Assembly (NCBI GenBank): GCA_031277035.1
Contig: JAISLY010000062.1
Coordinates: 1-59,113 of the forward strand
From: Coriobacteriales bacterium
Lineage (GTDB): Bacteria > Actinomycetota > Coriobacteriia > Coriobacteriales > UBA8131
Reading direction: 5' to 3'
Length of the DNA stretch: 59,113 nt
Part shown: piece by piece, positions 15,121-24,285 of the stretch
Position numbering within the stretch: position 1 is the first letter of the stretch
How the letters are laid out: each line of letters begins with the position of its first letter
Notes under the pieces: generated by a model
What the model saw: only the letters and a program-made list of their open reading frames with translations
Databases searched by the model: none
Told to the model about the DNA's origin: nothing
Translations under genes and position numbers: made by a program

Positions 15121-17337
15121 ATGATTTTTTCTGCTGACAGACTTTCCAAGTCCTTCGGTTCGCGCGTCCTGTTCTCAGGCGCCTCGTTTCGCGTGAACGA
15201 ACGTGACCGCTTTGCCCTGGTCGGCCCCAATGGCGCCGGTAAGAGTACCCTGCTCAACATCCTGGCTGGACGCGATACGCCCGATGCGGGTACCGTCGTT
15301 TTCGCAAAAGGCGCCACGGTGGGCTATCTGGAACAGACTGCCATTGAAATGGGGCAGGGCACCATCATCTCCGCGGTCATGGACGCCGCTCGCGACCTGC
15401 TCGACATCGGCGCCCGTCTCACTCATCTTGAGCAGCTTATCGCCCAGGCGGCCCTTGATGAGGACGATGCGGCCACTCAGGAAAAACTTCTCAGCGAGTA
15501 TGGCCGCCTGGCCGATGAGTACGCCCACGGCGGCGGTTATACGCTTGAACCGCTTGCGCGCAGCGTGCTTTTTGGCCTGGGCTTCAAAGAGGGCGATCTG
15601 ATGCGTGATGTCAAAGAATTCAGCGGCGGCTGGCAGATGCGCATCGCTCTGGCGCGTCTGCTCCTCGTAAGCCCCGACCTCCTGCTGCTCGACGAGCCGA
15701 CGAACCACCTCGACCTTGAGAGTGTGCGCTGGCTTGAGGGTTTTCTGCGGAGCTACGAGGGCGCCATCGTCGTCGTCAGCCACGACCGCGCCTTCATGGA
15801 CGGCATGGTCGACCACATCATCGAACTCGACCGTTCGACGCTGAGCCAGTATCGCGGTGGCTACAGCGACTACGAGCGTCAGCGTGCGGACAGATTGCAG
15901 CGCCTGCGCGAGGCCTATGAGTCCCAACAGACCGAAATTGCGCACATGGAGGCCTTCATCGAGCGCTTCCGCTACAAGGCGTCAAAAGCCCGACAGGTGC
16001 AGGATCGCGTCAAGAAGCTGGAGAAGATTGAGCGCATCGCGCCGCCCGAGGCCGGGAGTAAGGTGCGCTTTCGCTTTCGGCAGCCGCCGCGCACCGGCGA
16101 GCGGGTTGTCTGCCTCGAGGATGTTACGAAGGCATATGGCAACAACTTTGTCTACGGTGGCAGCCCCGGGCGCCCGCCGGTCAATCTGACCTTGTACCGC
16201 GGCGAGAAGGTCGCCCTTGTTGGTCCCAACGGCTCGGGCAAGTCGACCCTGCTCAAACTCCTCGCTGGCGCGCTCGCGCCCGATGCGGGTAGCCGTACGC
16301 TTGGCACACAGGTCTTTGCGAGCTATTACGCCCAGCATCAGCTGGAGGAACTGGATGTGCGCAAGACCGTCTACGCCGAACTGGACCAGGTGGCGCCTGG
16401 ATGGACCCAGGCCGAGGTGCGCAGTCTGCTCGGTGCCTTTCTCTTTACCGGTGACGATGTGGAGAAGAAGGTCAGTGTGCTTTCAGGCGGGGAGCGCAGT
16501 CGTCTTGCTCTGGCAAAGATGCTGGTCAGCCCAGCCCCGCTTCTGTGCCTCGATGAGCCGACGAACCATCTGGATATTGCCTCGTCCGACGTGCTGGAAG
16601 AAGCCCTGGCGGCCTTTGGCGGAACGCTCGTCTTCATCACGCACGACCGCCATCTGATACGCCGTGTCGCAAACCGCATCGTCGAGGTGAGAGACGGGCG
16701 CATCACCTCCTTTGATGGCGACTACGATTACTATCTGAGCAAGGCGGAACAGGCGCTGGGCCAGCAGGAACAGGGAGGGCAGGCGCCGGGTGAGCAGGGG
16801 CAGGGAGAGCCGAGGGGAGCGCAAGGGCAGGGAGAGCCGGGAGGAGCACCAGGAGGAGCGCAGGGAGGAGAGCGGGGAGGAGCGCAGGGAGGAGCACCGG
16901 GAGGAGAGCGGGGAGGAGCACCAGGAGGAGAGCCGGGAGGAGAGCCGAAGCGGCGACAGCGGCGACAGCGACGGGAGCCGGAGCTGGGCCAGCAGGAGCA
17001 GCGTTCATCTGAGATGGGGCCAACGAAGAAGGCCGCGGCCCCTGCGGAGAGGAAGAGCAAGGAGCAGAAACGGGCCGAGGCGCAGGCCCGTAATCGAGCG
17101 TATCGCCTTCTCAAAGACGACCGCCGACGGCTTGCGGAGTTGGAGCGCGAACTTGACGTGGCCAAGACGCGGCATGCCGCGCTTGTCGAGATGATGGCGG
17201 ATGAGGCTCTGTATCAGGATCGCGCGGCGTTTAATGCCACCTTGAATGAGTATTCCGACCTGCAACGGAAGATTCCTGAATTTGAGGCACAGTGGTTTGA
17301 GATCACGCAACGAATCGAACAGGAGTTGGCCGAATAG
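15121..17337 (+). CDS. ABC-F family ATPase with a repeat-expanded linker
   Basis: 738 residues and two ABC domains, no membrane segments. Domain 1 has [25 protein letters not shown] and [15 protein letters not shown]; domain 2 has [29 protein letters not shown] and [12 protein letters not shown]. The two catalytic Glu residues are present. ABC-F proteins bind the ribosomal E site and act in translation or antibiotic protection. The C-terminal ~100 residues ([20 protein letters not shown]) are the usual Uup-type coiled coil. Between domain 2 and this coil lies a ~90-residue Gly/Gln/Glu/Pro/Arg repeat (about 16760-16980) not typical of the family. Uup- or YdiF-like; the exact subfamily is uncertain. 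Confidence 0.93.
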   Translation: MIFSADRLSKSFGSRVLFSGASFRVNERDRFALVGPNGAGKSTLLNILAGRDTPDAGTVVFAKGATVGYLEQTAIEMGQGTIISAVMDAARDLLDIGARLTHLEQLIAQAALDEDDAATQEKLLSEYGRLADEYAHGGGYTLEPLARSVLFGLGFKEGDLMRDVKEFSGGWQMRIALARLLLVSPDLLLLDEPTNHLDLESVRWLEGFLRSYEGAIVVVSHDRAFMDGMVDHIIELDRSTLSQYRGGYSDYERQRADRLQRLREAYESQQTEIAHMEAFIERFRYKASKARQVQDRVKKLEKIERIAPPEAGSKVRFRFRQPPRTGERVVCLEDVTKAYGNNFVYGGSPGRPPVNLTLYRGEKVALVGPNGSGKSTLLKLLAGALAPDAGSRTLGTQVFASYYAQHQLEELDVRKTVYAELDQVAPGWTQAEVRSLLGAFLFTGDDVEKKVSVLSGGERSRLALAKMLVSPAPLLCLDEPTNHLDIASSDVLEEALAAFGGTLVFITHDRHLIRRVANRIVEVRDGRITSFDGDYDYYLSKAEQALGQQEQGGQAPGEQGQGEPRGAQGQGEPGGAPGGAQGGERGGAQGGAPGGERGGAPGGEPGGEPKRRQRRQRREPELGQQEQRSSEMGPTKKAAAPAERKSKEQKRAEAQARNRAYRLLKDDRRRLAELERELDVAKTRHAALVEMMADEALYQDRAAFNATLNEYSDLQRKIPEFEAQWFEITQRIEQELAE

Positions 17338-17579
17338 CAGCCGCATCCGCTGCCCCTTTGCCGCGCTCCGTCTTTTGAGATGGACTTTGGGTCTGCAGGT
17401 CCAAAGCGACACCGATGGCGTGCCCGGCTCCCTGCGACATTCCTTACGAGCGACCCTCGACCCGCCGCTTGCACGATTGATGTTGAACCGATAACGACGC
17501 CGAAGGCGGTATTGGGCCTCGGGCAGGGCACTCTGTACTATACTGGCATGCAGGGGTTGGCGACTTGGGGGAATACGTC
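17338..17579. other. Intergenic region before the MATE gene
   Basis: No gene is supported. CTTTGG/CCAAAG (17385-17390 and 17401-17406) form a small stem. TATACT at 17539-17544 is a plausible -10 for the MATE operon, giving a leader of about 30 bases to GTG 17580. Confidence 0.4.
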
Positions 17580-19274
17580 GTGACAGACAAGCGGCAAGAC
17601 AGCACGCAACAGAAGAGCCAGGACGCGCCCGCCCAGGGTCTCCGGGCGCCGCGCTCGTCTACGCCCTCTGTTGCTCCGGCATCATCTGAGCGCGACAGCC
17701 TCATCGAGGAGAATTTTGCCAAGGTCGAGCGCTTGGGAAAGGCGAGAATTTCGCGGCTTGTCCTGGAGTTTTCCATTCCCTCAATCATCGGCCTGGTTGT
17801 CAACGGCCTGTATAACATCATCAGCGCCGTCTTTCTCGGTTGGGCGGATGGACAGGCCGGCCTGGCCGTTGCGACCATCGCCATGCCAACGATGATCTTC
17901 TCGATGGCCGTCTCAATCCTTATCGGCGCAGGCGGCAACGCGGTCTTAGCCCTGCGTCTGGGCGAGGGCAAGCATGAGATTGCCGAGCGCATTTTGGGCA
18001 ACGCGTTTATCCTGACGATTGTCGCCAGCGTGCTCTGTACGGCCTTTGTCTGCATCTTCACCGATCAGGTGCTCGTGATATCCGGGGCGACGCCGGAGAT
18101 ATGGGAGGTGTCGCGCGATTTTATCCGCATCCTTGCAATCGGATTCTTTTTGCAGTTCTTTGGTCTGGGCTTTAACAACTTCATCCGTACCGCAGGTGAT
18201 CCAAACCGCGCACTGTATACGATGGTGGCCGGTACGGTTGTCTGCATCATACTCAGTTACTTCTTCGTGATGGTTTTTCAGTGGGGCGTCGCGGGGATGG
18301 GTTGGGCGACCGTCATCGGGCAGGCAGTGAGCGCGGTACTCGTCTTCTGGTACTTCGCGTTCTCAAAGAAGGCTCCCTTCAAACTGCGGATATCCGAGTT
18401 CAGGCTCCAGATGCCGCTGGTGAGGAGTATCCTTGCGCTCGGTTCGGCTCCCTTTGCGCTCCAGCTTGCCAACGCCATCGTCAACTTCTTTATCAATAAC
18501 CAGCTGGTTGCCTATGGAGCCCTCCACGTTATTGGATCGCAGGGGGCGCTGGCCTCCATCGGCGTCGTTGTTCGAATCGCCCTGTTTGCCTTTTTCCCGG
18601 TGCTCGGGGTTGCGACTGCGGTGCAGCCGATTTTTGGATTCAACTACGGGGCGCGTAACTTCGACCGCGTCAAGGCGACCTTCAAGGCGGCGTTTGCCTG
18701 GGTTGTTGCCATCGGTATCTTTTTCTGGGTTATCGTCCACGCCATGCCGGAGCCGCTGGTCGACATCTTTGGCGTCAAGTCCGATCTTCGCGAGTTCACC
18801 ATCTTTGCCCTCAAGGTGCAGGTTTTCATGCTGCCGGTCATGGGCTTGCAGGTGGTGAGCGCGAATTACTTCCAGTCGAGTGGTCAGCCAATCAAGGCGA
18901 TGTTCCTCACGCTCACCCGACAGATCCTCTACCTCATACCCCTGCTCTATCTGTTGCCACTCGTCATTCGTGCAAGCGGCGTCTTTGGGCTCAACCCGCT
19001 TGATGGCGTCTACTTCGCCTACCCGGTTGCCGACTTTCTGAGCATCATCACGGCGGCAATCATGATGATTGTCGAATGGCGTCGTCTGACGCGCCTGATG
19101 CGCGAGGGAGGCATGCGCGAGGGAGGCATGCGCGAGGGAGGCGACACGGGGCGGAAGGGCGACGCGGGGCCGAAGGCCGACGCGAGCCGGAAGGGCGGCC
19201 CGAGGAACAGCGCAGGACAAGGGGACAGCCCGCTTCCGAGGAAACAACACACAGAGAAAGGGGAGGGTTCATGA
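17580..19274 (+). CDS. MATE family multidrug efflux transporter
   Basis: About 564 residues with 12 hydrophobic segments. Family features include LVLEFSIPSIIGLVVNGLYN, GAGGNAVLALRLGEG, RTAGDPNRALYTMV and FGFNYGARNFDRVKATF. MATE proteins extrude drugs or metabolites in exchange for Na+ or H+. GTG 17580 has GGGGGA seven bases upstream; TTG 17565 is an alternative. The cytoplasmic tail carries MREGG repeats and a Lys/Gly/Asp-rich low-complexity segment (about 19100-19230). The stop overlaps the start of the next aldo-keto reductase gene (ATGA), so the two are translationally coupled. Confidence 0.92.
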   Translation: MTDKRQDSTQQKSQDAPAQGLRAPRSSTPSVAPASSERDSLIEENFAKVERLGKARISRLVLEFSIPSIIGLVVNGLYNIISAVFLGWADGQAGLAVATIAMPTMIFSMAVSILIGAGGNAVLALRLGEGKHEIAERILGNAFILTIVASVLCTAFVCIFTDQVLVISGATPEIWEVSRDFIRILAIGFFLQFFGLGFNNFIRTAGDPNRALYTMVAGTVVCIILSYFFVMVFQWGVAGMGWATVIGQAVSAVLVFWYFAFSKKAPFKLRISEFRLQMPLVRSILALGSAPFALQLANAIVNFFINNQLVAYGALHVIGSQGALASIGVVVRIALFAFFPVLGVATAVQPIFGFNYGARNFDRVKATFKAAFAWVVAIGIFFWVIVHAMPEPLVDIFGVKSDLREFTIFALKVQVFMLPVMGLQVVSANYFQSSGQPIKAMFLTLTRQILYLIPLLYLLPLVIRASGVFGLNPLDGVYFAYPVADFLSIITAAIMMIVEWRRLTRLMREGGMREGGMREGGDTGRKGDAGPKADASRKGGPRNSAGQGDSPLPRKQHTEKGEGS

Positions 19275-20398
19275 TGGAGTATCTCTCGAATGACAAACCG
19301 CGCCTTGGCTTTGGCCTGATGCGGCTGCCACGCTTAGATGGGGAGGTGGACATCCCTCAGTTAAGTGAGATGGTCGACACCTTTCTTGGAGCGGGGCTCG
19401 CGTATTTTGATACCGCCTTCGGCTATGAGGATTCCGAGGTTTCCATCCGCAAGGCGCTTGTCGAGCGCCACCCTCGTGAGCGCTTTCTTTTGGCCTCCAA
19501 GCTCCCCGCGTGGTCGGCGTCCTCCAAAGAGGAGTCCGAGCAGATGTTTTTCACCTCGCTTGAGCGCACGCAGGCGGGCTTCTTCGATTTTTTCCTGCTC
19601 CATAATATCGGTGCTCATCGGACCGCGCTCTTTGAGGACTGGAAGACCTGGGAATTTCTTGCGGCACGTAAGGAGGAAGGGCTGATTCGGCATCTGGGCT
19701 TTTCCTTTCACGATAAGGCCGCGTTGCTTGATGAGGTTTTGACCAGGCATCCAGAGACCGAATTCGTGCAGTTGCAGATCAACTATGTCGACTGGGAGGA
19801 TCCTCGCTTCGAGGCACGGGCCTGCTATGAGGTCGCGCGCGCGCATCACAAGCCGATCATTATCATGGAGCCGGTTCGTGGCGGCGACCTGACGCAGCTT
19901 CCGCCCGCTGCCGCCGAGCTGCTCGCCTCAGCTGACGCTGCCGCAACACCGGCCTCCTGGGCCTTGCGGTTCGCAGCTTCGCTCGAAGGCGTCATTCTCA
20001 TTCTCTCCGGTATGTCAAACAGGCAGCAGGTCACGGAAAATATTGCCACGCTGGCCAATCCTCGCCCGCTCAACGCGTCCGAGTATGAGCTTATTGATCG
20101 CGTTCGCGCCGAGATAGCCGCCCTGCCAACCGTGCCGTGTACCGCCTGCGAGTATTGCCTCAAACCCTGTCCGCAGCGCATCAACATCCCGGGCATCTTT
20201 GAGGCGGTGAACCAATACCTGCGTTTCGGTGATATGAAGGCGTCGAGCTTTACCTATGGATGGAACACCGACGGACACAAGATGGGCAAAGGATCGGACT
20301 GCATCGCCTGCGCCGCCTGTGAGCAGGTCTGCACGCAGCATATCGGCATCATTGATGAGCTGCAAAAAGCTGTCGGCATCTTTGAGCAGAAAGTCTGA
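19271..20398 (+). CDS. Aldo-keto reductase with C-terminal ferredoxin-like domain
   Basis: 375 residues from ATG 19271, with GGGGAGGG upstream. The TIM barrel shows YFDTAFGYEDSEVSIRKAL and SKLPAW, matching the AKR Asp/Tyr/Lys site, and the bind-back segment MEPVRGGDL. The tail holds CTACEYCLKPC and CIACAACEQVC, enough ligands for [4Fe-4S] clusters. Such Fe-S AKRs are common in strict anaerobes; electrons may come from ferredoxin rather than NADPH, and substrates are mostly unknown. It is coupled to the MATE gene upstream and separated by two bases from an MFS gene, so it may modify a compound handled by these pumps. Confidence 0.92.
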   Translation: MMEYLSNDKPRLGFGLMRLPRLDGEVDIPQLSEMVDTFLGAGLAYFDTAFGYEDSEVSIRKALVERHPRERFLLASKLPAWSASSKEESEQMFFTSLERTQAGFFDFFLLHNIGAHRTALFEDWKTWEFLAARKEEGLIRHLGFSFHDKAALLDEVLTRHPETEFVQLQINYVDWEDPRFEARACYEVARAHHKPIIIMEPVRGGDLTQLPPAAAELLASADAAATPASWALRFAASLEGVILILSGMSNRQQVTENIATLANPRPLNASEYELIDRVRAEIAALPTVPCTACEYCLKPCPQRINIPGIFEAVNQYLRFGDMKASSFTYGWNTDGHKMGKGSDCIACAACEQVCTQHIGIIDELQKAVGIFEQKV

Positions 20399-20400
20399 TC

Positions 20401-21765
20401 ATGGAGCTGGCACAACGCCTTGAGTCCCTGCCGATGACACGTACCATGCGCAAGGTACTCTTTCTGGTAGGGATCGGTTGGCTCTTTGACGCCATGGACC
20501 AGGGCATGGTCTCAGGTGTTATCGCTTCGATTGGCAGAGACTGGGAGTTGAGCCCCGCGCAACTTGGCCTGCTTGGCAGCGCGGGCATGTTCGGCATGAT
20601 CTTCGGCGCGGCACTTTCGGGCTTTGCGGCTGATCGCTGGGGGCGTCGAACCATTGTCGCCTTCACGCTTGTCCTGTTCAGTGTGGGGAGCTTTGCCTCT
20701 GGACTGTCTGTGAGCTATGCGATGCTGCTGGTCTGCCGCTTTATCACCGGCTTTGGCCTGGGGGGTGAGCTGCCGGCCGCCTCCACGCTGGTCAGCGAGT
20801 TCTCGCCGGTGCGCTCGCGTGGGCGCAATGTTATTCTGCTTGAGAGCTTCTGGGCCTGGGGCTGGATTGCCGCGGCACTCGTCTCCTACCTTGTTATTGA
20901 GCCACTCGGTTGGCGTGCAGCCTTCTTTATCGGAGCCGTGCCTGCGCTTTTTGCGGCCATCCTGCGCTTTGCCGTGCCCGAGTCGCCCCGTTATCTGGAG
21001 CTGCATGGCAGGTATGCGGAGGCCGAGGTTCTTGTGAGTACAATGGAACGCGAGGCGGGCAGGAGTGGGGCGGGCGCCACCCCGTCAACGACCGCCGCGC
21101 CACCCGCGCCATCCACCCCAGCCGCCCAGGGCAGGCGTCTGGTGGGCGTCTTTTCCTCTCTCGGAACCCTTTTCTCTCGCACGCATATTCGAGCCACCGT
21201 TGTGCTTTGGGTACTTTGGTTCGCGGTGAACCTCGGCTATTACGGGTTTGTGCTCTGGACCCCCTCGCTTCTGATGGCCCAGGGTTTTGACATGGTAAAG
21301 AGTTTTGGTTTTACCCTGCTGATGTGTCTGGCGCAGTTGCCGGGCTATCTTGCCGCCGCCCTTCTCATCGAGCGTATCGGCCGCAGGAAGGTGCTCACTG
21401 TCTTCCTGCTCGGTACGGCCGCTGCCGCCTGGTTCTTTGGCCAGGCCCATACCAGCACGCAGATACTCGTGGCCGGCTGCCTGCTCTATTTCTTTGCGCT
21501 CGGCACCTGGGGCTGTGTCTATTCGTACACGCCTGAACTCTATCCCACCAAGATTCGTGGTGCCGGCAATGGTTGGGCGGCCGCCTTCGGCCGTATCGGT
21601 GCTCTGATTGGCCCGATGATCGTTCCCGCTCTGTACGTCTCATTCGGGCAGCAGCGTGGCTTCGTCTACATCTTTATCATCCTGATGATCGTCTTTGTCA
21701 TTGCGGCCCTCGTCGTCTGGCTTTTTGGCCGCGAGACCAAAGGCGTTCCTCTGCGGGAGGACTGA
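20401..21765 (+). CDS. MFS transporter (sugar/aromatic acid:H+ symporter type)
   Basis: 454 residues, 12 membrane segments. Typical MFS loops are present: GFAADRWGRRTIVAFTL after helix 2, RFITGFGLGGELPAA (helix 4), PESPRYLELHGRYAEAE before the central loop and ERIGRRKVLTVF in the second half. The family members closest by these motifs move organic acids, nicotinate-like compounds or sugars by proton symport. The gene starts two bases after the aldo-keto reductase stop, so it is in the same operon. The central loop contains a Thr/Ala/Pro-rich stretch. Substrate not assignable. Confidence 0.9.
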   Translation: MELAQRLESLPMTRTMRKVLFLVGIGWLFDAMDQGMVSGVIASIGRDWELSPAQLGLLGSAGMFGMIFGAALSGFAADRWGRRTIVAFTLVLFSVGSFASGLSVSYAMLLVCRFITGFGLGGELPAASTLVSEFSPVRSRGRNVILLESFWAWGWIAAALVSYLVIEPLGWRAAFFIGAVPALFAAILRFAVPESPRYLELHGRYAEAEVLVSTMEREAGRSGAGATPSTTAAPPAPSTPAAQGRRLVGVFSSLGTLFSRTHIRATVVLWVLWFAVNLGYYGFVLWTPSLLMAQGFDMVKSFGFTLLMCLAQLPGYLAAALLIERIGRRKVLTVFLLGTAAAAWFFGQAHTSTQILVAGCLLYFFALGTWGCVYSYTPELYPTKIRGAGNGWAAAFGRIGALIGPMIVPALYVSFGQQRGFVYIFIILMIVFVIAALVVWLFGRETKGVPLRED

Positions 21766-21996
21766 TCAGGCGGCAGGGGCGGCGCAGGAATGCGGCAGAC
21801 GCATCCTGCGAACACCCGCCTCAATCAAGTGGTAGGATTCGTGATGCGAAGATGCGGGTCAACCGTTTGCTTCGGACACATTCGGATGCAGGAACCGTCT
21901 CCTCGAAGCCGTCCCTTTGGGACTGCTCCTTTGGGACGCACGAGTCGCCCCTCGGGAATCCCTTCGGGAACCCCTGGGACAGGAAGTGAGTGAGCC
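21766..21996. other. Intergenic region with short hairpins
   Basis: Between the MFS gene and the second aldo-keto reductase. Several small GGGA/TCCC inverted repeats cluster at 21912-21988, for example GTCCC-TTT-GGGAC at 21912-21924. They could terminate the upstream operon, but none has a T tract. No gene is supported. Confidence 0.4.
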
Positions 21997-23151
21997 ATGC
22001 AGTACCGCACACTGGGAAGCACGGGGGTCGAGGTGTCTGTGCTTGGGATGGGCGCGATGCGTCTGCCTGCGCTTGACGAAATGACCTCAAGTGCCAACAT
22101 TGACGTGCCCGAGGCCGTAAAGCTCATCCGTCGCGCCATCGACGGCGGAGTGAACTACCTCGACTCCGCATATCTCTACCATCAACAGAACAGCGAGGGC
22201 GTAGTGGGCAAGGCGCTCGCCGATGGCTATCGCGAGCGCGTCTCGCTGGCGACCAAATTGCCGATGGCCCTGGTGGAAAAGACCGCCGATCTCGACCGCA
22301 TCCTGGACGAGCAGCTGCGTCGTTTTGATACCGATCATATCGACTTTTATCTCTTTCATGGTATCGGCGCTGAGGATTGGGAGCGGATTGTGCGCCTGGA
22401 GCTGCTTTCTGCCGCCGAAAAGGCACGCGATGCCGGCAAGATTGGCCACATCTGCTTTTCCTTTCATGGCGAGTACGCAGCTTTTGAGACCATCATCAAG
22501 GGCTACGACAACTGGGCCTTTGCGCAGGTTATGTATAACTATATGGACGAGGACAACCAGGCCGGACGCCGAGGCGTCGAGCTGGCGGCATCCAGGGGTA
22601 TCGGCATCGTCGTCATGGAGCCCCTGCGTGGCGGCAAGCTGGCAAGACCTATTCCGGCCGTTCAGGAACTGCTCGATGCGGAAGGCTACGTTGGCGGCTT
22701 TGCCGATCTGGCTCTGCGCTGGGTCTGGGACCAGGCGGAGATTGGCGTTGCGCTTTCTGGCATGACGACCTTTGAGCAGCTTGAGCAGAATCTTGTTTCT
22801 GCGGACCGGGCGGCTGTTGGTGGGCTGACGGACTTTGAGCGGCAGCTCATCGCCCAGATACGGGAGATATACCGCGTCCAGAACGGCGTACCCTGTACGG
22901 CCTGCGGCTATTGCATGCCCTGCCCGCAGAATCTGAACATTCCCTTTGCTTTTAACCTCTACAACGAGGTGATTGCATACCAATACGATACGGAATCGCG
23001 GCGCGTCTACAATCTCTTTCCGACGCGTCCAGCCGAGGGCTGCATCCAGTGCGGTGTCTGCGAGACGAAGTGCCCACAGGGCATAGAGATCAGCGAATGG
23101 ATGCCGAAAATCCACGAACAGTTTGCCGATCCTCGGCCGATTCCCGCATAG
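21997..23151 (+). CDS. Aldo-keto reductase with C-terminal ferredoxin-like domain (second copy)
   Basis: 384 residues. The AKR barrel has NYLDSAYLYHQQNSEG with the catalytic Asp and Tyr, and KLPMALVEK. VVMEPLRGGKL is followed by the tail motifs CTACGYCMPCPQNLNIP and CIQCGVCETKCPQGIEI. It resembles the 19271-20398 protein in layout but is clearly diverged, so it is an old paralogue rather than a recent duplicate. ATG 21997 has AGGAAG upstream. It is predicted to be a cytoplasmic oxidoreductase; substrate unknown. Confidence 0.92.
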   Translation: MQYRTLGSTGVEVSVLGMGAMRLPALDEMTSSANIDVPEAVKLIRRAIDGGVNYLDSAYLYHQQNSEGVVGKALADGYRERVSLATKLPMALVEKTADLDRILDEQLRRFDTDHIDFYLFHGIGAEDWERIVRLELLSAAEKARDAGKIGHICFSFHGEYAAFETIIKGYDNWAFAQVMYNYMDEDNQAGRRGVELAASRGIGIVVMEPLRGGKLARPIPAVQELLDAEGYVGGFADLALRWVWDQAEIGVALSGMTTFEQLEQNLVSADRAAVGGLTDFERQLIAQIREIYRVQNGVPCTACGYCMPCPQNLNIPFAFNLYNEVIAYQYDTESRRVYNLFPTRPAEGCIQCGVCETKCPQGIEISEWMPKIHEQFADPRPIPA

Positions 23152-23189
23152 GCACAGTAGGGGCAGCGGCTGGCCGTATCGCTCCAACC

Positions 23190-23330
23190 GCCGCCCCTCT
23201 TGACGCCGCCGCCTTGGCCGCCTTGGCCGCCCTGGCCGCCTTAGCGCCGCCCTGACCGCCGCCCCTCCTGGCCGCCTTGGCGCCGCCCTGACCGCCGCCC
23301 CTCTTGGCGCCGCTGCCGCCCTGGCCGCTG
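23190..23330. repeat. GC-rich tandem repeat between convergent genes
   Basis: Units built from GCCGCC and CTTGGCC recur across about 140 bases, including two nearly identical ~50-base stretches containing CGCCGCCCTGACCGCC. The repeat begins right after the YqhA stop codon when read on the minus strand. In another minus frame it encodes a Gly/Gln/Ala/Arg-rich tail without stops. Confidence 0.7.
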
Positions 23331-23333
23331 CCC

Positions 23334-24095
23334 CTACTCCTTCTCTTTGCGTTTTTGACGATGGGGTACAACTCCGTGGCGCTTTTCCGCCACGAGGTCC
23401 ATGACAGCGAACAGTGTTCCTGAGACAACAAAGGTCAGGTGCAGCACGACGCGCCAAAGCTCGAATTGCGGATCGACCGCAATGCCGTCGGCGTGCAGTT
23501 CGGCCATATGGATAAAATCCTGCAGCAGTTCGACCAGCGAGATCGCGACCACCGAACCGACAATCTTGATTTTCAGTCCGGAGAAGTCCAGCGTCCCCAT
23601 CCATTCAGGCCGATCCTCGTGGTCCTGTGCCGGGTTAATCTTTGAGACGAAGTTCTCATAGCCCGAGAAGATGACGATCAGGAGCAGGTTGCCGAGCAGC
23701 GCCAAATCGATGAGGCTCAGAATGCTCGCTGCTATCTCGTCGACCGTCATGGTTGGGAAGTGGGGTATGTAGAGTGCCAGGTGGTAGATGAAGTTCACCA
23801 TGACGGCAACCAGCGCAAGACACAGGCCCAAAAAGACCGGGGCCAGAACCCAGCGGCTTGCAAAGATGATGTTCTCGGTGGTGTCCTCCAAAAAGCCCTT
23901 GAACTTCTGCAGGGCGCTCTCTTCTTCTTCCTCTTCCTCCTCGGCCTCTTCCTCAGCTTTCCCGGCGGTCTCCTCTTCCTCAGCGGCCTCCTCGGCCCCT
24001 TCGGCGGCTCCTTCGGTGCTTATCTCCTCAGCAGATTCATCCTCGTCTGCTGCTGCGATGTCTGTGTCTTTTCGTGTGTCCCGTATCTTGGGCAT
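23334..24095 (-). CDS. YqhA/UPF0114 family membrane protein
   Basis: 253 residues. The first ~75 are very acidic (runs of Glu and Asp), unlike typical family members. The rest is a compact four-helix membrane domain with FASRWVLAPVFLGLCLALV, LIDLALLGNLLLIVIFSGYENF, GLKIKIVGSVVAISLVELLQDF and LHLTFVVSGTLFAVMDLVAEK. These match the YqhA family, whose function is not established. ATG 24095 has CAAGG and GGGGAGG upstream. It is divergent from the Ca2+-ATPase gene and could share its control region. Confidence 0.9.
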   Translation of the reverse strand: MPKIRDTRKDTDIAAADEDESAEEISTEGAAEGAEEAAEEEETAGKAEEEAEEEEEEEESALQKFKGFLEDTTENIIFASRWVLAPVFLGLCLALVAVMVNFIYHLALYIPHFPTMTVDEIAASILSLIDLALLGNLLLIVIFSGYENFVSKINPAQDHEDRPEWMGTLDFSGLKIKIVGSVVAISLVELLQDFIHMAELHADGIAVDPQFELWRVVLHLTFVVSGTLFAVMDLVAEKRHGVVPHRQKRKEKE

Positions 24096-24285
24096 CCTTG
24101 CCTCCCCGTCATATTCGTCCTGTAAACAGACCTTCCAGGCAGTCTATCGGCCCTGAGTGGCCCCTTGCGTCTGCCGGCCCCTTTTTGGTTGGCCTATTCT
24201 ACTATATATCGTATCGACGAACAGCAGGGAGCGCCTCTTCTTATGGTAAACTTACCCCTTTGTGGGCGGTGGTGGAGGAAGGCGC

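Noticed and set aside
22087-23604. 505-codon open frame antisense to the second aldo-keto reductase
   Set aside because: It runs through the antisense of conserved AKR motifs, the repeat and the YqhA gene, and has no recognisable domain or ribosome site.
24096-24285. Metal-sensing riboswitch (yybP-ykoY type) before the Ca2+-type ATPase
   Set aside because: The gap was read for the conserved riboswitch core and none was seen; only A/T-rich promoter-like bases are present.
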